The notes: generated by a model not told the origin, from the letters alone. A stretch of 64,000 nt of DNA from Sinisalibacter lacisalsi (GCF_014640115.1 NZ_BMGI01000001.1:518501-582500); one strand, 5' to 3'; shown: positions 1 to 8,667, counted from the first letter of the stretch. Program-made: numbers and translations.

Positions 1-833
1 GCGACGATGTCCCAGCTGTCATTGCCAATGCTGAGCCGGCCGTCGCCGTCGATCTTGAACAGGCGGGTGGCGGTGGGCTCTTGCGGGGCCGCGTCCGAGA
101 AGGTCTCGGCGATGTCGATCTCGGCGATCTTTCCGTAAAGCCTGAGGGTGACGCGCGCGCCGATCGGCACTTCGAGCGGCCCGGGGGATTGGTCGGCGAG
201 GTAGAGCGTGGGCTTGCCGGTGTAGGACGGCGGCTCGATCCAGCCCTCCCAGCTGGCCTGCGAAAGTGCGGCTTCGGCGCTGCCGGGCATCAGCGCCGCG
301 AGATCGCCCCGCTCGGTTCCGGCCCCGAAGATCAGCGCCACGGCGAGTGCTGTGGCGGCGGCAAGGCGCAGGGCGAAGGGATCGCGCCGGGGCAGCCCGG
401 GGTTCGGCCCGGGTGCATGAAGACCGATAATGCGGGCCGCCTCGCGGGCGCGGTGGGCGGCCCAGACGGCGGCGCTCGCCGGGTCCTCGGCGCCGATCGC
501 CTGGGTATCGGTCAGCGCGGCGATCGGGGCGCCCGGCAGCGTGGCGTCGAGCCGGGCGAGCGCCTCGGCGCGGGTGGGCGGGCGGAAGCTGCGGATGCCA
601 TGGACGAGCGCGGCAAGGCCGAGAAGGGCGAGCAGAACGAGGCCGCCCTGGCCGATCCAGTCGGGCCAGATCGCGAGCCCGCCCGAGAGCAGGAGCGCGG
701 CAAGCGTCATCGCGACGGTGGCCAGCGACCAGAACGCCCGGGCAATGCGCTCGGCCCAGAGACCCGCGAGGGTGAGACGGAGCGGGCGGGCAAGCCGCCG
801 TGCGATCTCGTCGGGCAGGTTGTTGCGCGTCAT
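1..833 (-). CDS. TIGR02302 family membrane protein, N-terminal 277 residues (gene runs off the left edge)
   Basis: Partial gene: the ATG is at 831-833 and the reading frame is open to the window edge, so only the amino-terminal 277 residues are visible. The protein starts MTRNNLPDEIARRLARPLRL and has three hydrophobic stretches (about residues 20-57, 60-85 and 145-165), followed by a soluble part. Content and position directly downstream of lysA match the large TIGR02302/DUF4175-like membrane proteins of Rhodobacterales, normally over 800 residues and of unknown function. The assignment rests on this synteny and the N-terminal hydrophobic pattern; no catalytic motif is visible in the fragment. 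Confidence 0.75.
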   Translation of the reverse strand, partial: MTRNNLPDEIARRLARPLRLTLAGLWAERIARAFWSLATVAMTLAALLLSGGLAIWPDWIGQGGLVLLALLGLAALVHGIRSFRPPTRAEALARLDATLPGAPIAALTDTQAIGAEDPASAAVWAAHRAREAARIIGLHAPGPNPGLPRRDPFALRLAAATALAVALIFGAGTERGDLAALMPGSAEAALSQASWEGWIEPPSYTGKPTLYLADQSPGPLEVPIGARVTLRLYGKIAEIDIAETFSDAAPQEPTATRLFKIDGDGRLSIGNDSWDIV

Positions 834-935
834 CGGGAGTCCTTCGCGCCCCGCTTGATCGGGGCCGCTGCCCCGACCATAGCTTCGCCCGGCGCGGCTT
901 CATAGGCCGGGGCCGGGCGATTGGCGGCAATGTGA

Positions 936-2207
936 TCAGTCGGCGAGCCAGTCGGGCACGATATCGCGCGCGAGCATCTCCTCGTAGGTCGGCCGCGCAC
1001 GGATCAGCGAGAAGCGGTCGCCATCGACGAGCACCTCGGGAATCAGCGGCCGCGAGTTGTATTCCGAGGCCATCACCGCGCCGTAAGCCCCGGCCGAGCG
1101 GAAGGCCACGAGATCGTCGGGCGCGAAGACGGGCAGGCTGCGCTGGCGCGCGAAGGTGTCGCCGGTTTCGCAGACCGGCCCGACGATATCGTAGCTCTCG
1201 TGCGCGGCGTCGGGCGCGGGCTCGACGACTGGCACGATATCGTGGTGCGCTTCGTACATCGACGGGCGCACGAGATCGTTCATCGCCGAGTCGAGGATGA
1301 GGAATTTACGCCCCTCGCCCTGCTTGACGTAGATGACCCGGGAGACCATCAGCCCGGCGTTGCCGGCGATCAGGCGGCCCGGCTCGATCTCGATCTCGCA
1401 GCCGAGATCACCCACGGTTTCACGCACGACCTGGCCGTAGTCGATCGGCAGCGGCGGGGCGGCGTTGGAGCGTTCGTAGGGAATGCCGAGTCCGCCGCCG
1501 AGATCGAGGCGGGTGATCTCGTGGCCGTCGGCGCGCAGGAGCCTGGTGAGTTCCGCGACCTTTTCATAGGCGGCGCGGTAGGGCGCGAGATCGGTAAGCT
1601 GCGAGCCGATGTGAACGTCGATCCCTACCACCTTGAGCCCGGGCTGCGCTGCCGTTTCGGCATAGGCCTCGCGGGCGCGGGCGATCGGGATGCCGAACTT
1701 GTTCTCGCTCTTGCCGGTGGAGATCTTCGCATGGGTCTTGGCGTCGACATCGGGGTTGACGCGGAGCGTAACCGGCACGGTGACGCCGATGCTGGTGGCG
1801 ATCTCGGAAAGCGCCAGCATTTCCGGTTCGCTCTCGAGGTTGAACTGGCGGATCCCGCCTTCGAGGGCGAGGCGCATTTCCTCCCGGGTCTTGCCGACGC
1901 CGGAAAACACGATCCGCTCGCCCGGCACGCCGGCCGCTTTCGCGCGCAGGTATTCGCCGCCCGAAACCACGTCCATCCCCGCGCCCATGTCGCCCAGGAG
2001 CTTGAGCACGGCGACGTTGGAATTCGCCTTCACCGCGTAGCAGACGAGATGGTCCATCCCCGCCAGGGCGTCGTCAAAAACCTGAAAGTGACGGCGCAGC
2101 GTGGCGGCGGAGTAGACGTAGAACGGCGTGCCGATGGCCGCCGCGATTTCGGGGATGGCGACGTTTTCGGCGTGGAGAATGCCGCCTTGGTAATCGAAAT
2201 GGTCCAT
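936..2207 (-). CDS. lysA: Diaminopimelate decarboxylase
   Basis: Pyridoxal-phosphate enzyme of 423 residues that decarboxylates meso-diaminopimelate to L-lysine, the last step of lysine biosynthesis, in the cytoplasm. It is an alanine-racemase-like TIM barrel plus C-terminal beta domain. Visible hallmarks are the PLP lysine in CYAVKANSN (Lys60), the HIGSQ motif, the phosphate-binding GGGLGIPY loop, EPGRLIAGNAG and the active-site cysteine in GPVCETGDTF. The length is normal. The gene follows argH and DUF2834 in the same direction but is separated from them by a 437-base gap holding a structured element, so it probably has its own promoter or leader. TIGR02302 follows 102 bases downstream. Confidence 0.96.
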   Translation of the reverse strand: MDHFDYQGGILHAENVAIPEIAAAIGTPFYVYSAATLRRHFQVFDDALAGMDHLVCYAVKANSNVAVLKLLGDMGAGMDVVSGGEYLRAKAAGVPGERIVFSGVGKTREEMRLALEGGIRQFNLESEPEMLALSEIATSIGVTVPVTLRVNPDVDAKTHAKISTGKSENKFGIPIARAREAYAETAAQPGLKVVGIDVHIGSQLTDLAPYRAAYEKVAELTRLLRADGHEITRLDLGGGLGIPYERSNAAPPLPIDYGQVVRETVGDLGCEIEIEPGRLIAGNAGLMVSRVIYVKQGEGRKFLILDSAMNDLVRPSMYEAHHDIVPVVEPAPDAAHESYDIVGPVCETGDTFARQRSLPVFAPDDLVAFRSAGAYGAVMASEYNSRPLIPEVLVDGDRFSLIRARPTYEEMLARDIVPDWLAD

Positions 2208-2644
2208 GCTGACCTCGCGTATGGGCGCGGCGCGTCATAGCACAGCGGTGCGCGCGCGCAATGCAGGTTTCGCCCCGGCCGCAGCGGGCGCGCGTTCATG
2301 CAATGCGAATACAAAGGCGCGAAACGCTGAAAAAACATGCCGAAATCGGGAAGCGGCCCGCAGCAGATTCCAGACGAGATATGTGTCAAGCGAAAAACGC
2401 GAAAAATGTCCGTTGATCTTTGGGACCACCTACTTCAACGTGAAGATGCACCGAGGTTAGCCACTACATATAGTGGCCTTCCTCGGCGCTGGCTCCGGCG
2501 GTGGTCCGCCGCGTTATCGAAGTGGGAGAATTGCAGCTCGGCCCGCTTCGACACTCTAGAAGGGTGACACGCGGCGGACCGTTCCGTCAAACCGAAAGTC
2601 AGTAGTAGAAATTAAAAAGTAGGGAAGAGTCGAATTCCACTTGT
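2208..2644. other. 437-base intergenic region with AT-rich flanks and a multi-helix element
   Basis: No convincing protein-coding frame is present. The 2580-2640 part is clearly more AT-rich than its surroundings. A small hairpin CCACT/AGTGG (2637-2651) overlaps the DUF2834 stop codon. The stretch 2451-2580 carries several strong helices and is listed separately. The lysA-proximal part (about 2208-2400) should contain the lysA promoter; TTGACA occurs on the minus strand around 2380-2395, but no well-spaced -10 box is obvious. Confidence 0.6.
2451..2580. ncRNA. Candidate structured RNA or cis-regulatory element (strand unresolved)
   Basis: The sequence shows four mutually compatible helices. 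A hairpin has an outer stem CCGAGG/CCTCGG (2451-2456 with 2481-2486) and an inner stem GCCACTA/TAGTGGC (2460-2466 with 2471-2477) around a CATA loop, separated by a symmetric 3x3 internal loop. A three-way junction is closed by 11 perfect pairs, GGTCCGCCGCG/CGCGGCGGACC (2503-2513 with 2570-2580). It encloses a 10-pair arm (2517-2526 with 2542-2551, one G-U) and a 6-pair arm (2552-2557 with 2561-2566, triloop AGA). No known family is recognised. It could be a small RNA, a leader of lysA (minus strand) or a remnant palindromic repeat. Confidence 0.45.
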
Positions 2645-2962
2645 TCAGTGGACCCGCCGGCTGCGCAGGAAGAGGTATAGCGGCAGGCCGAAGGAGACGC
2701 CGACGAGCAACGTGGCCGGGATGGTGACCAGCGCGACCCAGTTGCGGCGCGCGAGGGTTTCGGCGAGGCACCAGACGATCAGCGCGGTGGCGGCGATCAT
2801 CAGGTCGAGCGCAAGGCCGGTGACGGCGTGGTTGGCCGTCCAGAGATCGACCATGCCCGCGAGCGTGCCGCCGTCGGAGGTGAGATAGGCGAGGAAATGG
2901 CGCATCGGCCAGGCCGCGCCGATGATGGCGAGGGCGAGATAGGTGAGGCGCAGGCCCGACAT
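2645..2962 (-). CDS. DUF2834 domain small membrane protein
   Basis: Predicted inner-membrane protein of 105 residues with three hydrophobic helices (about residues 5-25, 46-70 and 75-97) and a basic C-terminus. The start at 2960-2962 overlaps the argH stop by one base (TGATG), so it is translationally coupled to argH; longer upstream starts would lie inside argH. Size, helix pattern and the WPMRHF segment after the first helix fit DUF2834 proteins, whose function is unknown. The link to argH is operonic, not evidence of a role in arginine synthesis. Confidence 0.8.
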   Translation of the reverse strand: MSGLRLTYLALAIIGAAWPMRHFLAYLTSDGGTLAGMVDLWTANHAVTGLALDLMIAATALIVWCLAETLARRNWVALVTIPATLLVGVSFGLPLYLFLRSRRVH

Positions 2963-4356
2963 CAGCCGAGCCTTTCGCGCCAGCGGGCGATCTGCGCGCG
3001 CACCTGGGCCGGTGCGGTGCCGCCGTAGGAGACGCGCGACGCGACCGAGGCCTGCACGGTGAGAACGGAAAACACGCCTTCGGTGATCCCGGCATGCACG
3101 CCCTGCATATCGGCGAGGGCGAGATCGGCGAGGTCGCACCCCTGTTCTTCGGCCATGGCCACCAGCGCGCCGGTGACGTGATGTGCCTCGCGGAACGGCA
3201 GCCCCAGTTCGCGCACCAGCCAGTCGGCGAGATCGGTGGCGGTGGAGAAGCCCGAGGCGGCGGCGGCTTCGAGGTTGTCGCGGTTGCCGGTCATGTCGGT
3301 CACCATGCCGGTCATCGCTGCGAGCGCCAGCATGTAGTTGTCGGCGGCATCGAAGACCTGTTCCTTGTCTTCCTGCATGTCCTTGGAATAGGCCAGCGGC
3401 AGCCCCTTCATCACCGTGAACAGTGCCACCGTCGCCCCGAGGATGCGGCCGATCTTGGCGCGGATCAACTCGGCGGCGTCGGGGTTCTTCTTCTGCGGCA
3501 TGATCGAGGAGCCGGTGGAGAAGCGATCCGACAGGGTGACGAAGCGGAACTGCGCCGACGACCAGATCACCAGCTCCTCGGCAAGGCGCGACAGGTGCAC
3601 CGCCGAGATCGTTGCGGAGGAGAGGAATTCGAGCGCGAAATCCCGGTCCGACACGGCATCGAGAGAATTGGCCATCGGCCGGTCGAAACCGAGCGCCTCG
3701 GCTGTCATCTGGCGGTCTATGTCGAAGCCGGTGCCGGCCAGCGCGGCAGCGCCGAGGGGGCTTTCGTTCATCCGGACGCGCGCATCGCGGAAGCGGGAGA
3801 GATCGCGCGCGAACATCTCGACATAGGCCATCATGTGGTGGCCCCAGGTCACCGGCTGGGCGGTTTGCAGGTGGGTGAAACCGGGCATCACCCAGTCGGC
3901 GCCCGCCTCGGCCTGGTCGAGCAGCGCGCGGATCAGGGCGTCGAGCCCGAGGATCGCGGCGTCGGCCTGGTCGCGCACCCAGAGCCGGAAGTCGGTGGCA
4001 ACCTGGTCATTGCGCGAGCGCGCGGTGTGCAGCCGCCCGGCGGGTTCGCCGATGATCTCCTTCAGCCGGGCCTCGACGTTCATGTGGATGTCTTCGAGCG
4101 CGGTGGAAAAAGCGAACTGGCCGGTCTCGATCTCTGACAGTACCGTGAGCAGCCCTTCCCTGATCGCTTCGGCGTCGCTATCAGTGATGATGCCCTGCGC
4201 CGCGAGCATCGCGGCATGGGCGCGCGAGCCCGCGATATCTTGCGGCGCGAGGCGCTTGTCGAACCCGATCGAGGCGTTGATTGCTTCCATGATCGCGTCG
4301 GGACCGGAGGCGAAGCGCCCGCCCCACATGGCATTTGCGGATTTGGTGTCACTCAT
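2962..4356 (-). CDS. argH: Argininosuccinate lyase
   Basis: Cleaves argininosuccinate to arginine and fumarate, the last step of arginine biosynthesis, as a cytoplasmic tetramer. The 464-residue protein, starting [15 protein letters not shown], has the expected length. The fumarase/aspartase superfamily signature [12 protein letters not shown] is present, as are HMNVEARL, the TARSRNDQ substrate motif and the [10 protein letters not shown] catalytic-histidine region. An in-frame extension upstream of 4356 would overlap the divergent tlpA-like gene and is not needed. DUF2834 is coupled downstream. Confidence 0.97.
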   Translation of the reverse strand: MSDTKSANAMWGGRFASGPDAIMEAINASIGFDKRLAPQDIAGSRAHAAMLAAQGIITDSDAEAIREGLLTVLSEIETGQFAFSTALEDIHMNVEARLKEIIGEPAGRLHTARSRNDQVATDFRLWVRDQADAAILGLDALIRALLDQAEAGADWVMPGFTHLQTAQPVTWGHHMMAYVEMFARDLSRFRDARVRMNESPLGAAALAGTGFDIDRQMTAEALGFDRPMANSLDAVSDRDFALEFLSSATISAVHLSRLAEELVIWSSAQFRFVTLSDRFSTGSSIMPQKKNPDAAELIRAKIGRILGATVALFTVMKGLPLAYSKDMQEDKEQVFDAADNYMLALAAMTGMVTDMTGNRDNLEAAAASGFSTATDLADWLVRELGLPFREAHHVTGALVAMAEEQGCDLADLALADMQGVHAGITEGVFSVLTVQASVASRVSYGGTAPAQVRAQIARWRERLG

Positions 4357-4381
4357 GTCGTCCGGCCCCCGGGAGGTCTCA

Positions 4382-4939
4382 ATGTTCCGTTCCGCCCTGC
4401 TATACGCGGCCCTCATCCTCGGTGCAAATGCGGCGAGCGCCGATCCCGCGACGCTCGAGGCGCTCAAGTTGGGCGAGATGAAGCGGCTCGCGGTTCATGC
4501 CGAGCCGAAACCTGCCGGCAGCGCGGATTTCACCGACCGTGACGGCGCCGTGCACAACCTGGCCGACTGGCAGGGCAAGGTGGTGCTGCTGAATTTCTGG
4601 CAGGTGTCCTGCCCGCCCTGCCGCGAGGAGATGCCGGCCCTCAACACGCTGGAAAAGGAGATGGGCGGCGAGGATTTTGCCGTGGTGCCGGTGGCCTACG
4701 GCTACAATCACCCCGGCGGCCTTGCCCGGTTCATCAGCAAGTACGAGATCGACGCGCTGCCGGTTCTGCTCGATCCGGACCGCAAGCTCTCGGCCGAGAT
4801 GGGCGTGATGGCGCCGCCGGTGACGATGATTCTCGACCGCGAGGGTCGCGAGGTCGCGCGCTTCATCGGCGGGGCGGACTGGGCGAGCGACGAGGCGAAG
4901 GCGATTATCACCGCGGTGATGGACGCGCCTTCCTCCTGA
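4382..4939 (+). CDS. TlpA/ResA-like periplasmic thiol-disulfide oxidoreductase
   Basis: The 185-residue thioredoxin-fold protein has an N-terminal export signal (hydrophobic residues 5-20 ending ANAASA) and the redox motif CPPC at Cys77 and Cys80 within [13 protein letters not shown]. The cis-proline segment [12 protein letters not shown] is also visible. Such proteins reduce periplasmic disulfides, for example apocytochrome c or CuA-site cysteines; the exact partner cannot be told from sequence. The ATG at 4382 is preceded by GGGAGG at a good distance. The gene is divergent from argH with only 25 bases between starts, and its stop lies 3 bases from the end of the convergent tag gene. Confidence 0.88.
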   Translation: MFRSALLYAALILGANAASADPATLEALKLGEMKRLAVHAEPKPAGSADFTDRDGAVHNLADWQGKVVLLNFWQVSCPPCREEMPALNTLEKEMGGEDFAVVPVAYGYNHPGGLARFISKYEIDALPVLLDPDRKLSAEMGVMAPPVTMILDREGREVARFIGGADWASDEAKAIITAVMDAPSS

Positions 4940-4942
4940 GCG

Positions 4943-5497
4943 CTACACCCTGCGTGCGGGGCAGCTGACGAGATGATCGTTCACCAGCCCGCAGGCCTGC
5001 ATCCAGGCGTAGACGATGGTGGGGCCGACGAAGCGGAAGCCCGCCTTGCGCAGATCGCGCGAGATCTGTTCCGAAAGCGGGGTTGAAGCGGGCACCTCGG
5101 CGAGCGTGGCGAAGTGGTTCACCACCGGCGCACCGCCGACGTAGGCCCACATCTTTTCGGAAAAGGCCTCAGCGCCGCCGATCGCGAGAAAGGCGCGGGC
5201 GTTGCCGATGGTGGCCTCGATCTTGCCGCGATGGCGGATGATGCCGGGATCGGCAAGAAGCCGTGCCACCTCGGGTTCGCCCCACGTGGCGATGTCTGCC
5301 GGGTCGAACCCGTTGAAGGCGGCGCGAAAGTTCTCGCGTTTGCGCAAGACGGTGATCCATGAAAGCCCGGCCTGGAAGCCGTCAAGCACGAGCTTTTCCC
5401 ATAGTGCGCGGCCGTCGTATTCGGGCACGCCCCATTCCCGATCGTGGTAGGCGATGTAGAGCGGGTCGTTGCCGCACCAGCCGCATCTCTCTGCCAT
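4943..5497 (-). CDS. tag: DNA-3-methyladenine glycosylase I
   Basis: Base-excision repair enzyme that removes 3-methyladenine from alkylated DNA. The 184-residue length is standard. The zinc ligands known from Escherichia coli Tag are conserved almost exactly in position: Cys5 and His18 at the start, His175 and Cys179 at the end (NDHLVSC). The N-terminus CGWCGNDPLYIAYHDREWG is diagnostic of the family. A perfect AAGGAGG ribosome-binding site precedes the ATG at 5497. The gene is divergent from the EAL-domain gene and convergent with the TlpA-like gene. Confidence 0.96.
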   Translation of the reverse strand: MAERCGWCGNDPLYIAYHDREWGVPEYDGRALWEKLVLDGFQAGLSWITVLRKRENFRAAFNGFDPADIATWGEPEVARLLADPGIIRHRGKIEATIGNARAFLAIGGAEAFSEKMWAYVGGAPVVNHFATLAEVPASTPLSEQISRDLRKAGFRFVGPTIVYAWMQACGLVNDHLVSCPARRV

Positions 5498-5537
5498 GCT
5501 TTCCTCCTTGCCGTTTCCAGAATGCCGAAAATTAGAC

Positions 5538-5555
5538 GTAAATCTAGAGTTTTAC
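5538..5555. promoter_or_regulatory. Inverted repeat GTAAA-N8-TTTAC between tag and the EAL gene
   Basis: GTAAA (5538-5542) and TTTAC (5551-5555) form a short inverted repeat in an AT-rich patch of the 109-base divergent region. This is operator-like, but no regulator is recognised and short AT-rich repeats can arise by chance. Confidence 0.25.
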
Positions 5556-5606
5556 CGCTTGTTAGCGGGAAAGGAGATAGAAGCGGGGCAGAGCCAAGAG
5601 GTGCCC

Positions 5607-6446
5607 ATGCGCGACGAACCTGTCTTCGACCCCGCCGATCCAGACGCAGAGCTTGGCAGCCCGCTCTCGGTGGCGATCTCGCGGCGCGACAAGGATACCC
5701 TTCAGATGGTGCGCCGCGCGGTGACCAGGGGCGAGGTGATGCTGGCCTTTCAGCCGGTCATGCGCGCGTCGGATCCCGAGGCGCCGGCGTTCTACGAGGG
5801 GTTCATCCGCGTGCTCGACCATACCGGGCGAATCATCCCGGCGGCGGACTTCATCGGCGTGGTCGAGACACAGGAGATCGGTCGCCAGCTCGATACCCGC
5901 GCGCTCGAACTCGGGTTTCGCGCGCTGGAGCAGGAGCCTTCGCTGAGGCTGTCGATCAACATGTCGGCGCGCTCGATCGGCTATCCGCGCTGGATGCAGG
6001 CGCTGCGCCACGGGCTCGAGCGCGATCCGACGGCAGGCGAGCGGCTTATCCTCGAAATCACCGAGCGCACCGCCATCGTGATGCCGGAACTGGTGCAGGT
6101 GTTCATGCAGGAAATGCAGGCGCGCGGAATCTCCTTCGCGCTTGACGATTTCGGCGCCGGCTACACCGCCTTTCGATACCTCAAGGATTTCTACTTCGAC
6201 ATTCTCAAGATCGACGGCGCGTTCATCCGCGGCATCGCCGGCGCGCCCGACAACCAGGTGATCGTCGAGGCCATGCTTTCGCTGGCGCGGCACTTCGACA
6301 TGCTGACCGTGGCCGAGAGCGTCGAATCTCTGGCCGATGCCGAGTTCCTCATCAATGCCGGCTGCGACCTTTTGCAGGGCTACTTCTTCGGCGCGCCCAC
6401 CGTGCGGCCGTGGTGGCAACAGGGCGCTGACCGCCGCCGCGCTTGA
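5607..6446 (+). CDS. EAL-domain protein, probable cyclic-di-GMP phosphodiesterase
   Basis: The 279-residue protein consists almost entirely of one EAL domain (about residues 35-270) with no sensor, GGDEF or membrane segment. The name motif is EGF instead of EAL (Glu64), but the metal and catalytic residues appear retained: Arg68, Asn120, Glu152 in EITE, Asp182-Asp183 in LDDFGAGYT, Lys203, Glu239 in VAES and Gln259 in LQGYFFG. It is therefore likely active in hydrolysing c-di-GMP to pGpG. The start at 5607 was chosen because GAGG lies just upstream and the preceding in-frame sequence does not resemble the family; starts at 5469-5525 remain possible. Confidence 0.85.
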   Translation: MRDEPVFDPADPDAELGSPLSVAISRRDKDTLQMVRRAVTRGEVMLAFQPVMRASDPEAPAFYEGFIRVLDHTGRIIPAADFIGVVETQEIGRQLDTRALELGFRALEQEPSLRLSINMSARSIGYPRWMQALRHGLERDPTAGERLILEITERTAIVMPELVQVFMQEMQARGISFALDDFGAGYTAFRYLKDFYFDILKIDGAFIRGIAGAPDNQVIVEAMLSLARHFDMLTVAESVESLADAEFLINAGCDLLQGYFFGAPTVRPWWQQGADRRRA

Positions 6447-6474
6447 GGGTCGCGCCTGCGCCCGCCCTCCGGGT

Positions 6475-6502
6475 TGATTTGCTCTGCATCGCAGCATAGT
6501 CA
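6475..6502 (+). promoter_or_regulatory. Probable phaA promoter with PhaR-like operator
   Basis: TTGATT (6475-6480) and TAGTCA (6497-6502) are spaced by 16 bases and resemble -35 and -10 elements. The spacer contains CTGCATCGCAG (6484-6494), which fits the CTGC-N3-GCAG target described for the PHB-responsive repressor PhaR of Paracoccus. A bound repressor here would cover the promoter. The promoter and regulator assignments are inferences. Confidence 0.5.
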
Positions 6503-6622
6503 TGGGCTCCACGTGCTTGCGGGGGAAGACTGCAGCCGTTACCGTTCCGGCCGGTCGGGGAGGCCGACCGCGACAGGAGCGGTGCGGGGCCCCGCGCGCA
6601 GGTCAGACATGGAGAGGAAGAC

Positions 6623-7798
6623 ATGACCAACGTCGTTATCGTTTCTGCCGCGCGCACGCCCGTGGGCAGTTTCAACGGCTCGTTCGCGAGCACCCCGGCG
6701 CATGATCTCGGCCGGGCGGTGCTCGAAGCCGCAGTGGAACGTGCCGGGATCGGGAAAGCGGAGATCGGCGAGACGATCCTCGGCCAGGTCCTGAGCGGCG
6801 GACAGGGTCAGAACCCTGCGCGTCAGGCCCACGTCAACGCCGGCCTGCCGATCGAAAGCGCGGCCTGGGGCATCAACCAGGTTTGCGGCTCGGGCCTGCG
6901 GGCGGTGGCGCTGGGCGCCCAGCACATCCAGCTTGGCGACGCCCAAATCGTTCTAGCGGGCGGGCAGGAAAACATGAGCCTCAGCCCCCACGTGGCGCAT
7001 CTGCGCGCGGGTCACAAGATGGGCGACACCAAGTTCATCGACTCGATGATCAAGGACGGGCTCTGGGATGCCTTCAACGGCTACCACATGGGCCAGACCG
7101 CCGAGAACGTCGCCGAGAAATACCAGATCACCCGCGACGAGCAGGATGCCTTCGCCGTGGCCAGCCAGCAAAAGGCCGAGGCGGCGCAGAAGTCCGGGCG
7201 CTTTGCCGACGAGATCGTGCCGTTCACCATCCACACCCGCAAGGGCGAGTTCGTGGTGGATGAGGATGAATACGTCCGCCACGGCGCAACCATGGAATCA
7301 ATGCAGAAGCTGCGCCCGGCCTTCGCCAAGGACGGCACGGTGACGGCGGGCAACGCCAGCGGCATCAACGACGGCGCCGCGGCGCTGCTGCTGATGTCGG
7401 CCGAGGAGGCCGAGCGCCGCGGGCTGGAGCCGCTGGCGCGGATCGCGAGCTACGCCACCGCCGGGGTCGACCCCTCGATCATGGGCACCGGGCCGATCCC
7501 CGCCAGCCGCAAGGCGCTGGAGAAGGCGGGCTGGACGGTCAAGGATCTTGATCTCGTCGAGAGCAACGAGGCCTTCGCCGCCCAGGCCCTCGCCGTCACC
7601 AAGGAGCTTGGCTGGGATCCGGAAATCGTCAACGTGAACGGTGGCGCCATCGCCATCGGCCACCCGATCGGCGCCTCGGGCGCGCGCATCCTCACCACGC
7701 TCCTGCACGAGATGAAGAAGCGTGACGCGAAAAAGGGCCTCGCAACGCTCTGCATCGGCGGCGGCATGGGCGTGGCCATGTGCCTCGAGCGGCCCTGA
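6623..7798 (+). CDS. phaA: Acetyl-CoA acetyltransferase (beta-ketothiolase)
   Basis: Condenses two acetyl-CoA to acetoacetyl-CoA, the first step of polyhydroxybutyrate synthesis and the entry to the ethylmalonyl-CoA pathway. The 391-residue thiolase has the nucleophile Cys88 ([10 protein letters not shown]), His347 (GHPIGASG) and the second catalytic Cys377 (CIGGGMG). The ATG has a GAGAGGAAG ribosome-binding site. phaB follows in the same direction, but a rho-independent terminator lies between them, so the two may be transcribed separately. The biosynthetic assignment comes from the phaB neighbour; degradative acetoacetyl-CoA thiolases look the same. Confidence 0.94.
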   Translation: MTNVVIVSAARTPVGSFNGSFASTPAHDLGRAVLEAAVERAGIGKAEIGETILGQVLSGGQGQNPARQAHVNAGLPIESAAWGINQVCGSGLRAVALGAQHIQLGDAQIVLAGGQENMSLSPHVAHLRAGHKMGDTKFIDSMIKDGLWDAFNGYHMGQTAENVAEKYQITRDEQDAFAVASQQKAEAAQKSGRFADEIVPFTIHTRKGEFVVDEDEYVRHGATMESMQKLRPAFAKDGTVTAGNASGINDGAAALLLMSAEEAERRGLEPLARIASYATAGVDPSIMGTGPIPASRKALEKAGWTVKDLDLVESNEAFAAQALAVTKELGWDPEIVNVNGGAIAIGHPIGASGARILTTLLHEMKKRDAKKGLATLCIGGGMGVAMCLERP

Positions 7799-7823
7799 TG
7801 CTGCCGGCAAATCACCATCTGAC

Positions 7824-7849
7824 GGGGCGCTTCGGCGCCCCTTCCTTTT
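7824..7849 (+). terminator. Rho-independent terminator after phaA
   Basis: A GGGGCGC/GCGCCCC stem with a TTCG tetraloop is followed by TTCCTTTT, 26 bases past the phaA stop. Confidence 0.85.
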
Positions 7850-7865
7850 GCAGCCGCAGAAAAAG

Positions 7866-7877
7866 TATTGCGCAATA
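7866..7877. promoter_or_regulatory. Perfect 12-base palindrome in the phaB upstream region
   Basis: TATTGCGCAATA is a perfect palindrome lying between the phaA terminator and phaB, 68 bases before the phaB start, and is followed by a second TTGCG (7881-7885). It is a plausible operator for phaB; whether PhaR or another factor binds is unknown. Confidence 0.4.
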
Positions 7878-7944
7878 AAATTGCGTATGTTCTACGGGTT
7901 GCGGCAATAGAGTTACACACCAGAATCGCGACAGGGAGGACTTC

Positions 7945-8667
7945 ATGGCGAGAGTTGCACTGGTTACCGGCGGCACCCGCGGCATCGGCGCGGCGATCTC
8001 GAAGGCGCTCAAGGAAGCCGGCCACAACGTGGCCGCGACCTATGGCGGCAACGACGAGGCAGCGGCGAAATTCACCGAGGAAACCGGCATCGCCACCTAC
8101 AAATGGTCGGTTGCCGATTACGATGCCTGCGCCGAAGGGATTGCCAGGGTCGAGGCCGATCTCGGCCCGATCGACGTGCTGGTCAACAACGCCGGCATCA
8201 CCCGCGACGCGCCGTTCCACAAGATGACCCGCGAGCAGTGGCAGGAGGTGATGGACACCAACCTTTCCGGCGTGTTCAACATGACCCACCCGCTCTGGCC
8301 GGGGATGCGTGAGCGCAAGTTCGGCCGGATCATCAACATCTCGTCGATCAATGGCCAGAAGGGCCAGTTTGGCCAGGTCAACTACTCGGCGGCCAAGGCG
8401 GGCGACATCGGCTTCACCAAGGCGCTGGCCCAGGAAGGTGCGCGCTACGGGATCACCGTCAACGCGATCTGCCCCGGCTACATCGCCACCGAGATGGTGA
8501 TGGCGGTGCCGGAAAAGGTGCGTGACTCGATCATCTCCACGATCCCGGTGGGGCGGCTCGGCGAGCCGGAGGAGATCGCCCGCGCGGTGGTGTTCCTCGC
8601 GGCCGACGACGCCGGCTTCGTGACCGGCTCGACGATGACGGTGAACGGCGGGCAATACCTGGCCTGA
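7945..8667 (+). CDS. phaB: Acetoacetyl-CoA reductase
   Basis: NADPH-dependent short-chain dehydrogenase that reduces acetoacetyl-CoA to (R)-3-hydroxybutyryl-CoA for PHB synthesis. The 240-residue length is typical. The cofactor loop TGGTRGIG (residues 8-15), NNAG (81-84), the catalytic Ser134, and Tyr147 and Lys151 in YSAAK are visible. GGGAGG precedes the ATG. It forms the canonical phaAB pair; the polymerase phaC, phasin and phaR genes are not in this window. Confidence 0.95.
   Translation: MARVALVTGGTRGIGAAISKALKEAGHNVAATYGGNDEAAAKFTEETGIATYKWSVADYDACAEGIARVEADLGPIDVLVNNAGITRDAPFHKMTREQWQEVMDTNLSGVFNMTHPLWPGMRERKFGRIINISSINGQKGQFGQVNYSAAKAGDIGFTKALAQEGARYGITVNAICPGYIATEMVMAVPEKVRDSIISTIPVGRLGEPEEIARAVVFLAADDAGFVTGSTMTVNGGQYLA

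Noticed and set aside
2337-2567. 76-codon plus-strand frame in the lysA upstream gap
   Set aside because: No ribosome-binding site, no family, and it runs through the strong helices of the structured element; the RNA explanation is better.
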